Shown: positions 16,506 to 26,475, counted from the stretch's first letter. The stretch is 47,224 bases of DNA from Anaerolineae bacterium (GCA_013178185.1 JABLXC010000014.1:1-47224); one strand, 5' to 3'. Translations and numbers: made by a program. The notes: generated by a model from the letters alone, not told the origin.

Positions 16506-17201
16506 TTACGCTTTTTCTACCTGCAAAAAGTCCAGCTCAACCGGCGTTTCACGGCCAAAGAAGTTGACCATCACGCGCACTTTGGCTCGCTCCATGTCTA
16601 TTTCCGATACGGTGCCGCGAAAATCGTTAAAAGGCCCATCCACGATGCGCACGCGTTCGCCCACTTTAAAGGTAACCTTGATATGCGGCGCTTCGGCTTC
16701 CATTCGCCGCAAAATTTGGGCAACTTCTTCCGGGCGCAGGGGAGTGGGTTGCGTTCCCATTCCCACAAAGCCGGTCACGCCTGGGGTATTGCGGACGACA
16801 TACCATGATTCCTCGGATAAGATCATATTGACCAGCACATATCCTGGAAAAACATGCCGCTCGACCACGCGCCGTTTGCCATCTTTTACTTCGATCTCTT
16901 CCTGGGTTGGGATGACGACATCAAAGATCTTGTCTTTCATCCCCATGGTCTCGATGCGCTGTTCCAGGTTGTGGCGCACCTTGTTCTCATACCCTGAATA
17001 ACAGTGGATGACGAACCAGGCCCGTTGGTCTTCCGCCTCTTGAGAGGCGGGCAGCAGGCCTTCGTTTCCTGGTTCTTCTTCGGGTTTCAAAGACGCGTCA
17101 AAGCCGCCCTCTGTCTGTACAACTTCGGCGTTTTCTTCAGCCCCTTCGCTCAATGGGCGTTCTTCTTCCTGTTCCTGGTTAAAATCCTCATGCGCGTCCA
17201 T
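16506..17201 (-). CDS. nusG: Transcription elongation factor NusG with acidic N-terminal extension
   Basis: A 231-residue protein. The NGN domain starts near residue 60 (RAWFVIHCYSGYENKVRHNLEQRI) and includes FPGYVLVNM. The KOW domain is near 175-205 (GERVRIVDGPFNDFRGTVSEID). Residues 1-58 are a Glu/Asp-rich, probably disordered extension absent from the ~180-residue standard NusG. NusG binds RNA polymerase and couples it to Rho or to the ribosome. GAGGGA sits upstream of the ATG at 17201, so the extension is probably translated. It lies 41 bases after secE. Confidence 0.95.
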   Translation of the reverse strand: MDAHEDFNQEQEEERPLSEGAEENAEVVQTEGGFDASLKPEEEPGNEGLLPASQEAEDQRAWFVIHCYSGYENKVRHNLEQRIETMGMKDKIFDVVIPTQEEIEVKDGKRRVVERHVFPGYVLVNMILSEESWYVVRNTPGVTGFVGMGTQPTPLRPEEVAQILRRMEAEAPHIKVTFKVGERVRIVDGPFNDFRGTVSEIDMERAKVRVMVNFFGRETPVELDFLQVEKA

Positions 17202-17242
17202 GATGGTCCCTCATTCGATTGCCGCCACCTATCTCCCCTTGA

Positions 17243-17449
17243 TCAGGTCACGATCAAAGTGATCAGCTCAGAAAAGATGAAATCTAGCAGCCCCAACACA
17301 AAGCTCATGAGGGCCATGACAATCAAGACGATACGAGTCAGCCGCCAGGCATCGTGCATGCTTGGCCAGGAGACCTTACGGAGTTCTCCGATCGTCTCAC
17401 GCCACCAGCGCTTTAACTTCCCTTCTTTTTTATCGCCTCTATCAGCCAC
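17243..17449 (-). CDS. secE: Preprotein translocase subunit SecE
   Basis: A 68-residue protein with one membrane helix. The family motif ELRKVSWPSMHDAWRLTRIVLIV precedes the hydrophobic segment (~41-66). SecE clamps the two halves of SecY in the Sec translocon. The start is a GTG at 17449 with AAGGAG six bases upstream. It has the usual position directly before nusG. Confidence 0.95.
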   Translation of the reverse strand: MADRGDKKEGKLKRWWRETIGELRKVSWPSMHDAWRLTRIVLIVMALMSFVLGLLDFIFSELITLIVT

Positions 17450-17475
17450 ACAATTCTCCTTGTTTGTAAGGCTAA

Positions 17476-17499
17476 AACGCCGCCCGGCAAGACGGCGTT
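17476..17499 (-). other. Hairpin between tRNA-Trp and secE
   Basis: AACGCCG (17476-17482) pairs with CGGCGTT (17493-17499) around a ten-base loop. Only four T follow on the minus strand, so it could be a weak terminator, or a structure that marks tRNA 3' processing from the shared transcript. Confidence 0.4.
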
Positions 17500-17514
17500 G
17501 ACCTTCTTTTCAAG

Positions 17515-17587
17515 CAGGCCAGGCAGGAATCGAACCCACAACCTCCTGTTTTGGAGACAGGCGCTCTGCCAATTGAGCTACTGGCCT
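17515..17587 (-). tRNA. trnW: tRNA-Trp (anticodon CCA)
   Basis: A complete 73-base cloverleaf on the minus strand. The acceptor stem is AGGCCAG/CTGGCCT, the D arm AGCTCAATTGGCAGAGC, the anticodon stem CCTGT/ACAGG around loop CTCCAAA (anticodon CCA), and the T arm TGTGGGTTCGATTCCTGCC. The 3' CCA is not encoded. It lies between rpmG and secE, the place where a tRNA-Trp is found in many bacterial tuf-secE-nusG clusters. Confidence 0.96.
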
Positions 17588-17643
17588 ATACTCTCGAGCG
17601 ACCAGGCCAAATCTTGCCAGAACCCGGCCGCTCCTTAGCCCAA

Positions 17644-17814
17644 CTACTTCGTCTCACGGTGCGCGGTATGCTTGCGGCAACGCTTACAGTATTTTTTTAT
17701 CTCGATCCGCCCGGGGTCGTTCCGGCGATTCTTTTCGGTGGTGTAGTTCCGTTCCTTGCAATCGGAGCATGCCAGCGTGATGACCGGTCGGATATCCTTT
17801 TTCTTTGATGCCAT
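17644..17814 (-). CDS. rpmG: 50S ribosomal protein bL33
   Basis: A short gene of 56 codons. The product begins [19 protein letters not shown] and ends KHTAHRETK. It has four Cys in two pairs (CSDC and CKRC), the zinc-binding form of bL33, and the [19 protein letters not shown] core typical of the family. The ATG at 17814 is preceded by GGGTGA. It lies between tuf and tRNA-Trp, the usual location of rpmG. Confidence 0.95.
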   Translation of the reverse strand: MASKKKDIRPVITLACSDCKERNYTTEKNRRNDPGRIEIKKYCKRCRKHTAHRETK

Positions 17815-17858
17815 TCGATTTCACCCATCAGCCTGATGTGATCAGGTCTGTCTCCTTG

Positions 17859-19061
17859 TTACTCTTTGATTTTGGTGATAACGCCAGCGCCGACGGTGAG
17901 GCCGCCTTCGCGGATGGCGAATTTGGAGCCCTGTTCGAGCGCCACCGGCACGATCAATTCAACCTCCATGGTGATGTTATCGCCAGGCATGACCATCTCG
18001 ACGCCGTCCGGCAGCTTGATGCTGCCGGTCACATCCATGGTGCGGATGTAGAACTGCGGGCGATAACCGGTGAAGAACGGCTTGTGGCGGCCGCCTTCCT
18101 CCCGCTTCAAGACGTACACCTCAGCCGAGAAGCTGGTGTGCGGCTTGATGGAACCGGGCTTGGCAATCACCATGCCGCGCTCCACGTCGGTGCGCTCGAT
18201 GCCGCGCAGCAGCAACCCCAGGTTGTCCCCGGCCATGCCCTCATCCAGCAACTTGTGGAACATCTCCACGCCCGTCACCACCGAGTTCATACTCTTCTCT
18301 CGCAGTCCAACGATCTCGACCGGATCGCCTACCTTGATCCGCCCGCGATCCACACGCCCTGTCACCACCGTGCCGCGTCCCTTGATCGAGAACACATCCT
18401 CCACCGGCATCATGAACGGCTTGTCCACCGCCCGCACCGGCTCCGGAATGTAGTTATCCACTACATCCAACAACTCCTTGATGCAGGCATATTCCGGCGC
18501 ATTCGGATCGGTCGAGGTCGACTCCAAGGCCTGCAGGGCGCTGCCCCGCACAATCGGCGTCGTGTCCCCAGGGAATTTGTACTCCGTCAACATCTCCCGC
18601 AGCTCCAGCTCCACCAGCTCCAGCAGCTCCGGGTCGTTCATCTGATCCACTTTGTTCAAGAACACCACGATGCTCGGCACTTCCACCTGCCGCGCCAGCA
18701 ACACGTGCTCCTTCGTCTGCGGCATCGGCCCGTCCGGCGCCGCTACCACCAGGATCGCCCCGTCTACCTGCGCCGCCCCAGTGATCATGTTCTTGATGTA
18801 ATCCCGGTGCCCAGGCATGTCCACATGCGCATAGTGCCGCTTCTCCGTCTGGTACTCGACGTGCGCAATGTTGATCGTGATCCCGCGCGCTTTTTCCTCC
18901 GGCGCATTGTCGATCTGATCATAAGCCCGGTACTCGCCCTGCCCAAAAAATGAACAGTACTTCGTGATCGCGGCCGTCAGCGTCGTCTTCCCATGGTCGA
19001 TGTGTCCCATCGTCCCTACATTCAAATGCGGCTTGTTTCGATCAAATTTTTGCTTCGCCAT
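17859..19061 (-). CDS. tuf: Elongation factor Tu
   Basis: A 400-residue GTPase that brings aminoacyl-tRNA to the ribosome. Domain I has the P-loop [11 protein letters not shown] (~18-28), DMPGHRDY, and NKVDQM. Domain II has [12 protein letters not shown] and domain III VMPGDN. AAGGAG lies 11 bases upstream of the ATG. By eye its codon use is richer in G/C third positions than that of fusA, rpsG, rpsL and rpoB on its upstream side. Only one tuf is in this window; it joins the fusA side and the secE-nusG side of the cluster. Confidence 0.97.
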   Translation of the reverse strand: MAKQKFDRNKPHLNVGTMGHIDHGKTTLTAAITKYCSFFGQGEYRAYDQIDNAPEEKARGITINIAHVEYQTEKRHYAHVDMPGHRDYIKNMITGAAQVDGAILVVAAPDGPMPQTKEHVLLARQVEVPSIVVFLNKVDQMNDPELLELVELELREMLTEYKFPGDTTPIVRGSALQALESTSTDPNAPEYACIKELLDVVDNYIPEPVRAVDKPFMMPVEDVFSIKGRGTVVTGRVDRGRIKVGDPVEIVGLREKSMNSVVTGVEMFHKLLDEGMAGDNLGLLLRGIERTDVERGMVIAKPGSIKPHTSFSAEVYVLKREEGGRHKPFFTGYRPQFYIRTMDVTGSIKLPDGVEMVMPGDNITMEVELIVPVALEQGSKFAIREGGLTVGAGVITKIKE

Positions 19062-19103
19062 GATTTCAAACGCTCCTTATGATAGTATCCAGAAAAATTA
19101 GTT

Positions 19104-21182
19104 TTAGTTATTGAAATTAAGAATTTTTTGCGCTACCACATTCGAAATGGGCGCATAATGGTCGTATTCCATGGAAAATATCCCTCGTCCTTGCGTAGCC
19201 GAACGCAATTCGGTCGCATAACCAAACATCTCGGCCATTGGCACCAAAGCGCGAATGGATTGAATATGACCCGTCCGGTGCTCAATACCCAAAATCTCGG
19301 CCCGCCGCGCGCTCAATTGACCAAGAACATCCCCAAGGAATTCCTCCGGTACAATCGCTTCAACTTTCATGATCGGTTCAAGCAAAACCGGAGCGCCTTT
19401 TTCAAATGCTTCTTTGAATGCGAAGAAGCCCGCCATCTTGAAGGACATTTCACTTGAATCCACTTCGTGGTATGAGCCGTCAACCAATGTAACTTTAATG
19501 TCCGTCGTTGGATAGCCAGCCAGCGATCCACTTTCTGCTGCTTCAAGCACGCCCTTTTCAACCGCCGGGATGTACTCACGAGGAATAACACCGCCAACGA
19601 TCTTGTTTTCGTAGAGAATTCCGCTGCCTGGCTGGCCTGGCTCAAGGTTAATGACGACATGACCATATTGCCCGTGGCCGCCGGTTTGCTTGACATAACG
19701 ATATTCCACGCGGTTGACCGGCCGGGTAATGGTTTCTCGATAAGCCACCCTCGGCCTACCAATATTCGCCTGCACGCGAAATTCTCGCAGCATTCGGTCC
19801 ACGAGAACATCTAAATGCAGTTCGCCCATCCCCGAAATAATCGTCTGACCGGTATTCTCATCGGATCGCACCCGAAAAGTGGGGTCTTCCTCCGAAAGTT
19901 TCCGCAGCGCTTCTCCCATTTTATCCTGATCAGCCGTTGTTTTTGGCTCAATCGCCACAGAAATGACAGGATCGGGGAAATGGATATTTTCAAGAACCAC
20001 GGAATGACCCATGGAACAAAGCGTATCCCCCGTAAAGGTATCTTTGAGGCCTAATGTAGCCGCGATATCTCCCGCGTATACTTCGCTGATATCCTCCCGC
20101 CGGTCAGCATACATACGAACCAGGCGGCCAATGCGTTCCTTTCTATTCTTGGCAGGGTTATAAACCATGACACCCTCTTTCAACACGCCAGAATAGACCC
20201 GGAAATACGCCAGCCTGCCCATATAAGGATCACTAACAATCTTGAAAACCAGCGCAGCAAGTGGAGCCTCGTCGTCCGGTGGGCAAATGATCTCGGTATC
20301 TCTTTCAGGATCCTTCCCTTTGACCGGCGGCACATCTAGCGGAGAGGGAAGATAATCAACGATCGCATCCAGCAAAGGCTGCACGCCCTTATTACGAAGC
20401 GAAGTTCCGCAAAGCACCGCTGTTGCCTTGTTCGCAATAACCGCTTTCCGAATACCGCTCTTCAGGTCATCCACGGTCAGTTCTTCACCTTCAAGAAATC
20501 TGATCGTGAGCTCGTCATCCAGTTCGGCGATTCTTTCGATCATGGTTGACCGGGCATCTTCAACCTGAGAAATTAGTTCCTGCGGTATCGGTGCAATGCG
20601 CATTTCTTTGCCCTGGTCATCATCCCACAAATATGCCTGGCGCGTGATGAGATCAACGACCCCGCTAAAACTGGACTCGCTGCCTATCGGAAATTGGAGG
20701 GCAATTGGATTCGCACCTAAGCGATGACGGATCGATTCGATTGAGTCTTCATACGAAGCGCCGATTCGATCCATCTTATTAATAAAACAGATTCTAGGAA
20801 CGTTATACCGGTCAGCTTGCCGCCAGACTGTTTCGCTTTGAGGCTCAACACCCTGAGTTGCATCAAACACAACAACGCCGCCATCAAGAACACGAAGGCA
20901 GCGTTGAACCTCAGCCGTAAAATCAATATGGCCAGGAGTATCAATAATATTAATCTGATAACCACGCCATTCAGCAGTCACCGCTGCCGAAACAATCGTA
21001 ATCCCCCGCTCTCGTTCTTGAGCCATCCAGTCCGTAACGGTAGTACCATCGTCCACAGAACCAAGCCGATACGTCTTACCGGTATAGTACAAGATCCGCT
21101 CGGTGGTCGTTGTTTTACCGGCGTCAATATGGGCAATAATCCCAATATTGCGGTATCGTTCCAATGAAAACTGGCGTGGCAT
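19104..21182 (-). CDS. fusA: Elongation factor G
   Basis: A 692-residue translocase GTPase: P-loop IIAHIDAGKTTTTERIL at the N-terminus, then ERERGITIVSAA, DTPGHIDFTAEV and FINKMDRIGASY. The later domains are present in full, with YRETITRPVNRVEYRYVKQTGGHGQYG and the C-terminal LSARRAEILGIEHR segment. It has the standard EF-G length, so it is not a truncated or mitochondrial-type paralogue. It lies 41 bases after rpsG and 42 bases before tuf in the str-type operon. Confidence 0.97.
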   Translation of the reverse strand: MPRQFSLERYRNIGIIAHIDAGKTTTTERILYYTGKTYRLGSVDDGTTVTDWMAQERERGITIVSAAVTAEWRGYQINIIDTPGHIDFTAEVQRCLRVLDGGVVVFDATQGVEPQSETVWRQADRYNVPRICFINKMDRIGASYEDSIESIRHRLGANPIALQFPIGSESSFSGVVDLITRQAYLWDDDQGKEMRIAPIPQELISQVEDARSTMIERIAELDDELTIRFLEGEELTVDDLKSGIRKAVIANKATAVLCGTSLRNKGVQPLLDAIVDYLPSPLDVPPVKGKDPERDTEIICPPDDEAPLAALVFKIVSDPYMGRLAYFRVYSGVLKEGVMVYNPAKNRKERIGRLVRMYADRREDISEVYAGDIAATLGLKDTFTGDTLCSMGHSVVLENIHFPDPVISVAIEPKTTADQDKMGEALRKLSEEDPTFRVRSDENTGQTIISGMGELHLDVLVDRMLREFRVQANIGRPRVAYRETITRPVNRVEYRYVKQTGGHGQYGHVVINLEPGQPGSGILYENKIVGGVIPREYIPAVEKGVLEAAESGSLAGYPTTDIKVTLVDGSYHEVDSSEMSFKMAGFFAFKEAFEKGAPVLLEPIMKVEAIVPEEFLGDVLGQLSARRAEILGIEHRTGHIQSIRALVPMAEMFGYATELRSATQGRGIFSMEYDHYAPISNVVAQKILNFNN

Positions 21183-21223
21183 TTTCTACTCTTACAAAAA
21201 AGTTCAATTCCGGGCAGTGCGAA

Positions 21224-21691
21224 TCAGACTCGATAGTGTGAGAAAGCGCGGTTGGCCTCGGCCATTTTATGGGCTTCTTCTCGTTTGCGAACTGCGTTGC
21301 CCTGGTTATTGGCAGCATCTATCAATTCGGCAGAAAGTTTTTCGGAGAAGGATTTACCAGATCGCGACCGCGCAGCATCAATAATCCAGCGCATAGCAAG
21401 GGTCAAGCGGCGATAAGAAGGAACCTCCATTGGCACTTGATACGTGGCTCCACCGACCCGGCGGGGGCGCACTTCCATAATCGGGCCAACGTTTTTAAGC
21501 GCCTGTTCCAACACTTCGATTGGCTCCCGCTTGGTCTGTTCTTTAACAATATCCAAAGCGCCATACAGCATCCTGGTAGCAGTGCTTCGCTTACCCGACC
21601 GCATAATACGGTTAATCAGATGCTGGACAGTCACGCTATGATAACGCGCCTCAGGTTTTATTTCTCGTTTTTCTGGTTTAATCCGACGCAT
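21224..21691 (-). CDS. rpsG: 30S ribosomal protein uS7
   Basis: A 155-residue 16S rRNA-binding protein that starts head assembly of the 30S subunit. Typical segments: KPEARYHSVTVQHLINRIMRSGKRSTATRMLYGALDIV, PIMEVRPRRVGGATYQVPMEV, and a C-terminal KREEAHKMAEANRAFSHYRV. In E. coli S7 is the str-operon autoregulator; the 38-base gap to rpsL here is too short to judge whether that control exists. Confidence 0.97.
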   Translation of the reverse strand: MRRIKPEKREIKPEARYHSVTVQHLINRIMRSGKRSTATRMLYGALDIVKEQTKREPIEVLEQALKNVGPIMEVRPRRVGGATYQVPMEVPSYRRLTLAMRWIIDAARSRSGKSFSEKLSAELIDAANNQGNAVRKREEAHKMAEANRAFSHYRV

Positions 21692-21729
21692 TAAGAATTC
21701 TCCAATCCATCAAACTAAAATTCATCTCG

Positions 21730-22146
21730 CTATTTGGGTCGCTTGGTGCCGTATTTTGAGCGGCCCTGTGAACGCTTTGAAACCCCAGTTGTATCCAGCG
21801 TACCACGCACGATGTGATAACGAACACCGGGCAGATCCTTCACACGGCCACCGCGCACCAATACAACCGAGTGTTCCTGTAAAGAATGGCCCTCGCCTGG
21901 AATATAAGCCGTTACTTCAATTCCATTAGAAAGCCGTACACGCGCAATTTTCCGCAATGCTGAATTCGGCTTCTTAGGTGTCATCGTACGCACGTTTGTG
22001 CAGACGCCTCTTTTTTGAGGAGAACCTTCCGTCTGCCGGTCACGATGCTGCTTAATGGAATTCAGCGTAAACTGAAGCGCAGGAGATTTACTCTTCGATT
22101 TTTGGGTGTGTCGACCTTTTCGTATCAATTGATTGATTGTTGGCAC
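21730..22146 (-). CDS. rpsL: 30S ribosomal protein uS12
   Basis: A 138-residue decoding-centre protein. The start is a GTG at 22146 after TTTGGAGGCAAAAA. The segments [21 protein letters not shown] and [18 protein letters not shown] are present with the lysines at which streptomycin-resistance substitutions occur, so the sequence looks wild type at those sites. First gene of rpsL-rpsG-fusA-tuf, with its own promoter. Confidence 0.97.
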   Translation of the reverse strand: MPTINQLIRKGRHTQKSKSKSPALQFTLNSIKQHRDRQTEGSPQKRGVCTNVRTMTPKKPNSALRKIARVRLSNGIEVTAYIPGEGHSLQEHSVVLVRGGRVKDLPGVRYHIVRGTLDTTGVSKRSQGRSKYGTKRPK

Positions 22147-22300
22147 TTTTTGCCTCCAAAAGATAATTACTGCGGCGTTTTCTTGCCTGACCGAATGAAA
22201 TTTTTTTCAATAAGGGAGGCCATCGCTCTTGCAATGATGGCCTCTCCGTTATCTCAGTGCTTAGGGGCAAGGCTAAAGCCACCCCATGGAAGGGCAACGA
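22147..22300 (-). promoter_or_regulatory. Structured leader of the rpsL operon
   Basis: About 150 bases lie between the rpsL promoter and start codon. Two hairpins are visible. One is nested: GGGG/CCCC (22264-22267/22282-22285) enclosing GGCT/AGCC (22271-22274/22277-22280). The other is GAGGCCATC (22216-22224)/GATGGCCTC (22236-22244), nine perfect pairs. Neither is followed by T on the minus strand, so a protein-binding or stabilising role is more likely than attenuation. Confidence 0.5.
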
Positions 22301-22306
22301 GGTGTG

Positions 22307-22335
22307 ATTATATCATGACGATTTTTGACCGTCAA
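22307..22335 (-). promoter_or_regulatory. Promoter of rpsL-rpsG-fusA-tuf
   Basis: On the minus strand TTGACG (22335-22330), a 17-base spacer and TATAAT (22312-22307), with TGA before the -10 forming an extended -10. It starts 14 bases after the rpoB stop, so the str genes do not depend on read-through from rpoB. Confidence 0.87.
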
Positions 22336-22348
22336 GGAATCGTGTGTT

Positions 22349-25300
22349 TTATAAACTGTCAAGATCTTCACCCAGGCCTAACAAACCGGTCTCCAGCTTC
22401 GGCGGGCGAACTCGTTCTTCATCTTTTCCAAATCGAACCACTTCACCTGATTCCATTACCGCTTCGACGGCCAGCCCTAAACTCTGAAGTTCCTTAACCA
22501 AAACCCGGAAACCAGCGGGCAAGCCTGGTTCTTCAATAGGTTCGCCCTTTACAATAGCTTCATAGGTGTTCACGCGCCCCTGAACATCATCTGATTTTAC
22601 GGTCAACATCTCTTGTAAGGTATAAGCGGCCCCGTAAGCTTCCAGCGCCCAGACTTCCATTTCACCAAAACGCTGACCGCCAAATTGCGCTTTACCACCC
22701 AAAGGTTGTTGCGTCACCAGGCTGTAAGGCCCTGTTGACCGCGCATGCACCTTATCTTCTACGAGATGGTGTAGTTTAAGCATCGTCATTACGCCAACCG
22801 TAACGGCTTGATCGTAAGGCATTCCGGATTTTCCATCCCGCAAGATTTGTTTTCCAAGGATTGGCACCGGCTGCCCGGTGCGCGTCATGTATTCAATCGC
22901 TTCCTTACGGAGTTGCTCCAGGTTTTTAGCAGAAACTTTCTCGCCATGTCGGTCGAGCCAAATCTTCAAACAGGCCTCAATTGCTTTTAAGTCCATCGGA
23001 CGAATACTTGGGGCGTTGCTTGGGATATTGTCGAAAGCCAGGATCTCATCCGGGTCATAACCATTTTCGCGCAGCCATTCCAGCATGGTCACTTGACGGG
23101 CATAGCTAACATTCGCCACATCAGAAATTCGAGCAACGTCGTAACCTTTTTCGCCAAGCCACTCCTCCAAGAATAGCAGCCGGACTTCATCATCATCTCG
23201 AATCGCTTCTGGATCGTATCCTTGTTCGTTCAACCACTGCCAGGCTCGTTCACCTGTTTCTTTCCACGCCTGGTCAATCAGCCAGCTCCTGGAGAGCTCC
23301 GCCTCGATCTCAAGCTCATTGGCGCCATCAAAGACCGGGGTAATAGCCCGGAATCCCAATCGGGTTGCCGCCCATCCAAGATGGGTCTCAAGCACCTGTC
23401 CAATATTCATACGACTGGGAACACCCAGCGGATTAAGGATGATATCAACCGGTGTGCCGTCTTCGAGGAAAGGCATATCTTCTACTGGCACGACGCGAGA
23501 AACAACTCCTTTGTTCCCATGTCGCCCAGCCATTTTGTCACCTGCCGTGATCTTACGCCGCTGTGCAACGGAAACACGCACCATAATATCAACGCCAGCA
23601 GAAAGATCAGAATTATCCTCGCGGGTAAACACCTTAACATCCACAACCTTTCCTCGCTCACCATGTGGCATTCGCAGGGAGGTATCTTTAACATCACGAG
23701 ATTTTTCGCCAAAAATAGCACGCAAGAGGCGCTCTTCTGGAGTCAGTTCCTTCTCGCCTTTCGGTGTAATCTTACCTACCAGAATATCGTTCGGGCCAAC
23801 TTCGGCGCCGATACGAATAATGCCCCGTTCGTCCAAATCTTTGATGGCATCTTCACCGACATTCGGGATATCACGGGTGATCTCCTCTGGGCCGAGCTTG
23901 GTATCCCGGGCCTCAACTTCATATTTCTCAATATGCACAGATGTAAAACGATCTTCCTGAACAAGACGCTCCGAAATGAGGATCGCGTCTTCGAAGTTCC
24001 CCCCTTCCCACGAGACAAACGCAATCACGACATTCTGACCCAAAGCAAGATTGCCGTTTACCGTTGAGGATGAATCTGCCAGCACATCTCCCTTGCGGAC
24101 TCGCTGGCCTTTCACCACCGCTGGTCGCTGGTCAATACATGTACTCTGGTTGGAGCGCTGGTATTTCCGCAAGTGGTAGGTACGTTGTTTACCATCTGTC
24201 TCTCGAACCACAATCTGGCGGCCTGTTACCGAGATAATCTCGCCGTCGTTTTCGGCGATCAGAACCTGGCCTGAATCCAACGCAGCAAAAGCCTCCATTC
24301 CGGTCGAGATGATGGGGACATCCGGATTGACCAAAGGCACCGCCTGGGCTTGCATGTTCGAACCCATCAAGGCACGATTGGCGTCATCATGCTCCAGGAA
24401 AGGAATCAAAGCAGCGCTTACGCCCACCACCTGATGCGGCGCGACATCCATATAATTTACAGCGTCAGGGCCTACCACGATAAAATCGGAATGGTGACGG
24501 CAGGAAATTCGATCCGTATCGAACTCATTAAAGGCATTTAACGAGGTGTTAGCCTGCGCAATGACAAATTTATCTTCCGCATCTGCCGAAAGATATTCAA
24601 CCTCATCTGATACGAATGGAACCACAAAAATGGAGGGGCGATTAAGTTTGCGAATCGCCGGCAGCATTTTTTCCGTAATGCGCTCTCCTTCTTTTGCGAT
24701 TACTTCGCCAGTCTTACTATCCGTCAGGGTCTCTTTCAGTGTACGACCCAATAAGCGCGGATCATTGGACGCCAGGATTTTTACAACCCGCCTGTAAGGA
24801 GTCTCAATAAAACCATATTCATTGACTCGCGAAAAGTTCGCCAGACGCCCAATCAAACCAATATTCGGGCCTTCCGGTGTTTCAATCGGACAAATGCGTC
24901 CATAGTGAGAGTGATGCACATCGCGCACATCGAAACCTGCGCGCTCCCTGCGCAATCCGCCGGGGCCAAGCGCCGAAAGTGTGCGCTTGTGACGTAGTTC
25001 CGCCAGGGGGTTCGTCTGATCCATAAATTGAGAGAGTTGGCTGGAGCCAAAGAATTCACGCAATGCCGCTACCACAGGACGAATATTCACCAATCCAACT
25101 GGCGATACCTGATCCTGATCACGAATCGACATGCGTTCCTTGATCACCCGTTCCATTCTGCGCAGGCCGATTCGCAATTTGTTTTGAATCAGCTCACCGA
25201 CCGTTTTCACCCTTCGGTTGCCCAGATGATCAATATCATCTTTGTCTTCCATGTAATTGTTGATCATGATCATCCGCCGAATCAGGCGGATAACGTCCCA

Positions 25301-26272
25301 CTTTGTTACCGTCCGGTGTGAAACCGGGATGCGGTCCGTCAGGTCAAGCTTCTGGTTAAGCTTGTAACGGCCTACCCGTTCGAGATCATAGTGCCGCTGA
25401 TCAAACAACTGCTCCTCAAGAAACTGCTTGGCGTTCTCTAATGTCGCGGGGTCGCCAGGGCGCATCCGGCGGAAAAACTCCATCAAAGCTGCTTGCGCGA
25501 CCGTAATATTGCCATTTAACTCCCAGGGTGGTTCCTGGCGCAAGGTGGAGGCAATAAATAACCTGTCCGGGTTGTTGTCAACATCCTGAAACAGCGCCAT
25601 CAATTCCTCGTCACTGCCATCTTTCAAAGGCGATTCGGCCATACCATCATCCACCGCCGCCAGGGCGCGCAAGAAGATTGTGATGGGAACAGTGCGTTTG
25701 CGATTGAATTTCAGAATGATGTAATCGTTTTTCCGTGTTTCAAACTCCATCCAGGCGCCCCGGTCGGGAATCAATTTGGCCATAGCAAGCCGATGACCAG
25801 TGGCGCGGTCCACCGGCGCTTCGAAATAGACGCCTGGTGACCGGATCAGTTGAGAGACGACGACGCGCTCCGTCCCGTTGATGATAAAAGTGCCTTTTTC
25901 CGTCATTTCCGGAAAGTCCCCCAAAAAGATATCCTGCTTAATCGGCTCAGGAACTTCTGGCCCGGCTAATAGCACGGAAACATAAAGCGGAGAGGCAAAG
26001 GTCAGATCACGTTCAACGCATTCATCAATGCTGTGTTTGGGTTCCCCGAACCAATACCGCAAACCCCATTGTTCAGCTTCTTGAGTGCGGCTGGGGAAGA
26101 ACAACTTCATTCCCTTGTTATACGATTCGATTGGCGATATTTCGTTGAATAAATCAGAAAGTCCATCGTCTTTCAATCGTTTGAAGGAATCGAGTTGGAC
26201 TTCGATCAGGTCGGGCAAATCAAAAATAACGGGAATTCGCGCGTAGGACTTAACAGGCATGTTGGAAGCCAT
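22349..26272 (-). CDS. rpoB: RNA polymerase beta subunit
   Basis: A 1307-residue beta subunit. The rifampicin region ([18 protein letters not shown], then [19 protein letters not shown]) has the susceptible-type residues. The [34 protein letters not shown] and [31 protein letters not shown] blocks are all present. Between VFDGA (~980-984) and the ILRDGKSG block (~1140) lies an insertion of ~145 residues. It holds three copies of a W-L-x-E-x-G-Y-D motif, with the Tyr at 1019, 1044 and 1072. The start ATG follows GAGGAGATATCT. rpoC, normally the next gene, is absent; rpsL follows instead. Confidence 0.97.
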   Translation of the reverse strand: MASNMPVKSYARIPVIFDLPDLIEVQLDSFKRLKDDGLSDLFNEISPIESYNKGMKLFFPSRTQEAEQWGLRYWFGEPKHSIDECVERDLTFASPLYVSVLLAGPEVPEPIKQDIFLGDFPEMTEKGTFIINGTERVVVSQLIRSPGVYFEAPVDRATGHRLAMAKLIPDRGAWMEFETRKNDYIILKFNRKRTVPITIFLRALAAVDDGMAESPLKDGSDEELMALFQDVDNNPDRLFIASTLRQEPPWELNGNITVAQAALMEFFRRMRPGDPATLENAKQFLEEQLFDQRHYDLERVGRYKLNQKLDLTDRIPVSHRTVTKWDVIRLIRRMIMINNYMEDKDDIDHLGNRRVKTVGELIQNKLRIGLRRMERVIKERMSIRDQDQVSPVGLVNIRPVVAALREFFGSSQLSQFMDQTNPLAELRHKRTLSALGPGGLRRERAGFDVRDVHHSHYGRICPIETPEGPNIGLIGRLANFSRVNEYGFIETPYRRVVKILASNDPRLLGRTLKETLTDSKTGEVIAKEGERITEKMLPAIRKLNRPSIFVVPFVSDEVEYLSADAEDKFVIAQANTSLNAFNEFDTDRISCRHHSDFIVVGPDAVNYMDVAPHQVVGVSAALIPFLEHDDANRALMGSNMQAQAVPLVNPDVPIISTGMEAFAALDSGQVLIAENDGEIISVTGRQIVVRETDGKQRTYHLRKYQRSNQSTCIDQRPAVVKGQRVRKGDVLADSSSTVNGNLALGQNVVIAFVSWEGGNFEDAILISERLVQEDRFTSVHIEKYEVEARDTKLGPEEITRDIPNVGEDAIKDLDERGIIRIGAEVGPNDILVGKITPKGEKELTPEERLLRAIFGEKSRDVKDTSLRMPHGERGKVVDVKVFTREDNSDLSAGVDIMVRVSVAQRRKITAGDKMAGRHGNKGVVSRVVPVEDMPFLEDGTPVDIILNPLGVPSRMNIGQVLETHLGWAATRLGFRAITPVFDGANELEIEAELSRSWLIDQAWKETGERAWQWLNEQGYDPEAIRDDDEVRLLFLEEWLGEKGYDVARISDVANVSYARQVTMLEWLRENGYDPDEILAFDNIPSNAPSIRPMDLKAIEACLKIWLDRHGEKVSAKNLEQLRKEAIEYMTRTGQPVPILGKQILRDGKSGMPYDQAVTVGVMTMLKLHHLVEDKVHARSTGPYSLVTQQPLGGKAQFGGQRFGEMEVWALEAYGAAYTLQEMLTVKSDDVQGRVNTYEAIVKGEPIEEPGLPAGFRVLVKELQSLGLAVEAVMESGEVVRFGKDEERVRPPKLETGLLGLGEDLDSL

Positions 26273-26344
26273 AGATATCTCCTCAAACCAACTGGCTTAT
26301 ACAGAACAAACTAAAAATAAATACGAATAATTGCGCAAATTGTG

Positions 26345-26373
26345 ATTATAGCAAGTTTATAGGGTAAGGTCAA
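26345..26373 (-). promoter_or_regulatory. rpoB promoter
   Basis: On the minus strand TTGACC (26373-26368), 17 bases, TATAAT (26350-26345), with TGC before the -10. The expected leader is ~65 bases. The remaining ~100 bases up to the metallophosphoesterase gene show nothing else clear, and no strong terminator is seen for that gene. Confidence 0.87.
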
Positions 26374-26475
26374 GAATTATTAACAAAATTTCTTGAATTG
26401 ATTCCACAAAACTACCCTTAAAGAGATTTGGCTGGAAATCGCCCTTCCATAAAGAGCATATCCCTTCAACCCTCT

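Noticed and set aside
17805-18953. 382-codon plus-strand frame antisense to tuf
   Set aside because: It is the mirror of tuf: His/Arg-rich, low-complexity translation, no family resemblance, no ribosome-binding site. Strong codon bias in tuf keeps the opposite frame open.
23222-24067. 281-codon plus-strand frame inside rpoB
   Set aside because: Antisense to highly conserved rpoB blocks; composition unlike a real protein.
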